DNA from: Candidatus Ferrigenium altingense
GTDB lineage: Bacteria; Pseudomonadota; Gammaproteobacteria; Burkholderiales; Gallionellaceae
Direction of reading: 5' to 3'
Length of the DNA stretch: 64,000 nt
Assembly (NCBI GenBank): GCA_020621985.1
Contig: JAHRYS010000001.1
Location: 1-64,000, forward strand
Below, in pieces: positions 62,469 through 64,000 of this stretch. The position numbers and the translations under genes are program-made. The notes beneath the pieces are model-generated. The model was not told where the DNA came from. It saw nothing but the letters and a program-made list of their open reading frames with translations, and did no database searches. How positions within the stretch are numbered: position 1 is the first letter of the stretch; each line of letters starts with the position of its first letter.

Positions 62469-63674
62469 ATGCCCGATTATCCGCAAACTCACCGCATAAA
62501 GTCAAAGCCGGCCCGCTTCGGGCTTTTTCACCGTGCTTTGATAAGCGAATTTGCCAGCAATGGTTTGCTGGTATTTGCGGTGTTGCTGGGCATTGTAGTG
62601 GTTAGTCAGCTGATACGCCTGTTAAGCGATGCGGTCGGCGGCATCATCGCGGTGGACGGGGTGCTGGCGTTGCTTGGTTTCAGTGCCGTGAATTATCTGC
62701 CGGTGTTGCTTTCCATCAGTTTGTTCATCTCCATTCTGCTTACCTTGTCGCGCTGTTACCGCGACAGTGAGATGGTGGTGTGGTTTTGCGCCGGTACCGG
62801 GCTGACGCGCTGGATACGGCCGGTGTTATGGTATGCCGTGCCGGTGGTGGCGCTGATCGCGCTGCTCAGCCTAGTGCTGTCGCCGTGGGCGTTGCAAAAA
62901 GCCGATGAATTCAAGAAGAAGCTGGAAAGCCGCGATGATGTGGCTGCCGCCACTCCGGGTACGTTCCGCGAATCGAAGCAGGCCGACCGGGTCTATTTTG
63001 TCGAGAATATGTATCCCGGAACCAATCGCGTCAGCAATGTCTTTGTGCAGTCGGAACAGAACGGAAAACTCGGCACGATGGTGGCACGGCAGGGTTTGCA
63101 GGAAACGCTGCCGAACGGGGATCGCTTTCTGGTGTTGCTCAATGGCACGCGCTACGAAGGCGTGGCCGGGCAGCGCAACTACAATATTGTGGAGTTCGAG
63201 CGTTATGCGATCCGCATTGACAGTGTGCAGGCCAAGCTGGCACAGCCTTGGGCGCGCACCATGTCGACACCGGAGCTGTGGCGCGACCGCACCACATGGA
63301 ATCTTGCCGAGCTGGAATGGCGGGTGGGGTTGCCGATCAGCGCATTGATTCTCGCCCTGCTGGCGATTCCCTTGGGCTACGTCAATCCGCGCGCCGGGCG
63401 TTCGCTTAATCTGGTCTTGGCGATCGTGCTGTACATGCTTTACAGCAACATGATCAGCGTGACCAATGCGTGGGTCGGACAAGGCAAGCTGTCGCCCGGA
63501 ATCGGCCTGTGGGGCATCCATGCGGTGATGCTGGCGATAACGGCGCTGATGTTTTATCGCCGTATGGCATTGTTCTCATTGCGCAGGATATTGGTGAAAA
63601 AACGCCCTTATCATGATCTGCATACTCAACGTAAAGGTGCGGCCGCAGAAAAAGAAATTGAGGTGCGGGAATGA
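62469..63674 (+). CDS. lptF: LPS export permease LptF
   Basis: The 401-residue frame starts at ATG 62469, but homology to LptF begins around residue 19 (LFHRALISEFASNGLL). The first 18 residues span a terminator-like hairpin. A TTG at 62538 would be too far in. There are six membrane helices, three on each side of a periplasmic jellyroll (~130-265; DRVYFVENMYPGTNRVSNVFV). LptF with LptG and LptB2 extracts LPS from the inner membrane. Its stop overlaps the lptG start (ATGA). Confidence 0.94.
   Translation: MPDYPQTHRIKSKPARFGLFHRALISEFASNGLLVFAVLLGIVVVSQLIRLLSDAVGGIIAVDGVLALLGFSAVNYLPVLLSISLFISILLTLSRCYRDSEMVVWFCAGTGLTRWIRPVLWYAVPVVALIALLSLVLSPWALQKADEFKKKLESRDDVAAATPGTFRESKQADRVYFVENMYPGTNRVSNVFVQSEQNGKLGTMVARQGLQETLPNGDRFLVLLNGTRYEGVAGQRNYNIVEFERYAIRIDSVQAKLAQPWARTMSTPELWRDRTTWNLAELEWRVGLPISALILALLAIPLGYVNPRAGRSLNLVLAIVLYMLYSNMISVTNAWVGQGKLSPGIGLWGIHAVMLAITALMFYRRMALFSLRRILVKKRPYHDLHTQRKGAAAEKEIEVRE
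62505..62528 (+). terminator. Terminator-like hairpin near the 5' end of lptF
   Basis: GCCCG-CTT-CGGGC (62511-62523), with AAAGCC before it able to pair with GGCTTT, is followed by a five-T run (62524-62528). On the plus strand this has terminator form, yet it lies about 36 nt after the lptF ATG, so it could attenuate lptF or mark a mis-set start. Confidence 0.5.
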
Positions 63675-64000
63675 ACCTGCTGACGCGCTATCTCGGCCGC
63701 GAAATTTACCTCAGCATCGCACTGGTGTTTGCCGCGCTCCTCATGCTGTTTGCCTTCCTGGATTTGATCCATGAGCTGAATGTGATGGGGCAGGGGCAGT
63801 ACCACTTGGGCTATGTGTTGCTGTTCGTGATGCTGACCATCCCCGGCCATGTTTATGAACTGTTTCCGGTGGCGGTGCTGGTGGGTACGATTTTTGCGCT
63901 GGTGCAGATGGCGGCCAGTTCGGAGTTGACCGTTTATCGCGTGTCCGGTGCGTCGCTGTGGCAGATGATCGGCGCACTGTTCAAAATAGCGCTGCCGCTG
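63671..64000 (+). CDS. lptG: LPS export permease LptG (3' end beyond window)
   Basis: The frame opens MNLLTRYLGREIYLSIALVF, a YjgQ/LptG start, and runs off the right edge after 110 codons. The first helix (~12-36) and a second (~53-80; LLFVMLTIPGHVYELFPVAVLVG) are visible, with the MAASSELTVYRVSGAS cytoplasmic coupling segment. It overlaps lptF by 4 nt. Confidence 0.95.
   Translation, partial: MNLLTRYLGREIYLSIALVFAALLMLFAFLDLIHELNVMGQGQYHLGYVLLFVMLTIPGHVYELFPVAVLVGTIFALVQMAASSELTVYRVSGASLWQMIGALFKIALPL

Overview
The window looks like a chromosomal segment of a betaproteobacterium. The gene order ruvC-ruvA-ruvB-ybgC-tolQRAB-pal-cpoB-queE-queC, the prs/tRNA-Gln/ispE/lolB block, holC-pepA beside lptFG, and several small c-type cytochromes all fit. 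A Nitrosomonadales or Gallionellaceae-like organism is my best guess, from gene content only. Nearly all genes have close functional families. There is no prophage, rRNA operon or CRISPR array.

Layout. 1-10 kb holds the end of a histone H1-like gene and a minus-strand housekeeping block (ychF, pth, rplY, prs, tRNA-Gln, ispE, lolB, a TPR lipoprotein, a ParA-like ATPase and a HerA-like ATPase). 10-19.5 kb is a plus-strand block: yebC, ruvCAB, the Tol-Pal operon, two queuosine genes, tRNA-Lys and tRNA-Thr. 19.6-23.5 kb is a redox cluster (SHP-type monoheme cytochrome, diheme cytochrome, membrane cytochrome b) followed by a QseBC-like two-component system. 23.5-33 kb is a DevBCA/MacAB-like exporter with its own TolC. 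Beside it sits a 4.4-kb cassette (aminotransferase, 80-aa protein, MOSC protein, class-I amidotransferase, divergent MocR regulator) bounded by a partial direct duplication of the exporter ATPase gene. 33-38.2 kb has a small cytochrome c gene set divergent from an OmpR/EnvZ pair, then a lexA-umuD operon with two clear LexA boxes. 38.4-39.7 kb has a TerC-family gene and a universal stress protein.

39.8-51.9 kb is the most unusual part. It is a head-to-tail run of signalling genes: CHASE2-Ser/Thr kinase, PP2C phosphatase, FHA protein, CHASE2-adenylate/guanylate cyclase, class II cyclic-nucleotide phosphodiesterase, GAF-fused PilB/GspE-type ATPase, and GAF-HD-GYP phosphodiesterase. Just beyond lies a pilin gene with a consensus sigma-54 promoter and a GT-C glycosyltransferase-like gene. 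I infer a locus joining protein phosphorylation, cAMP and c-di-GMP to type IV pilus or surface behaviour. 52-64 kb then returns to ordinary genes (a broken parE beside an intact antitoxin, bepA, rhodanese, tusA, valS, holC, pepA, lptF and partial lptG).

Several palindromic elements sit inside or at the edge of coding sequence. A 58-nt element occurs after the phosphodiesterase gene and, in frame, inside the gene downstream of holC. Six of the eight differences between these two copies form three compensatory base-pair swaps. A purine/pyrimidine hairpin supplies the ruvC start codon, and a C/G-rich hairpin element sits in frame within the HD-GYP domain.
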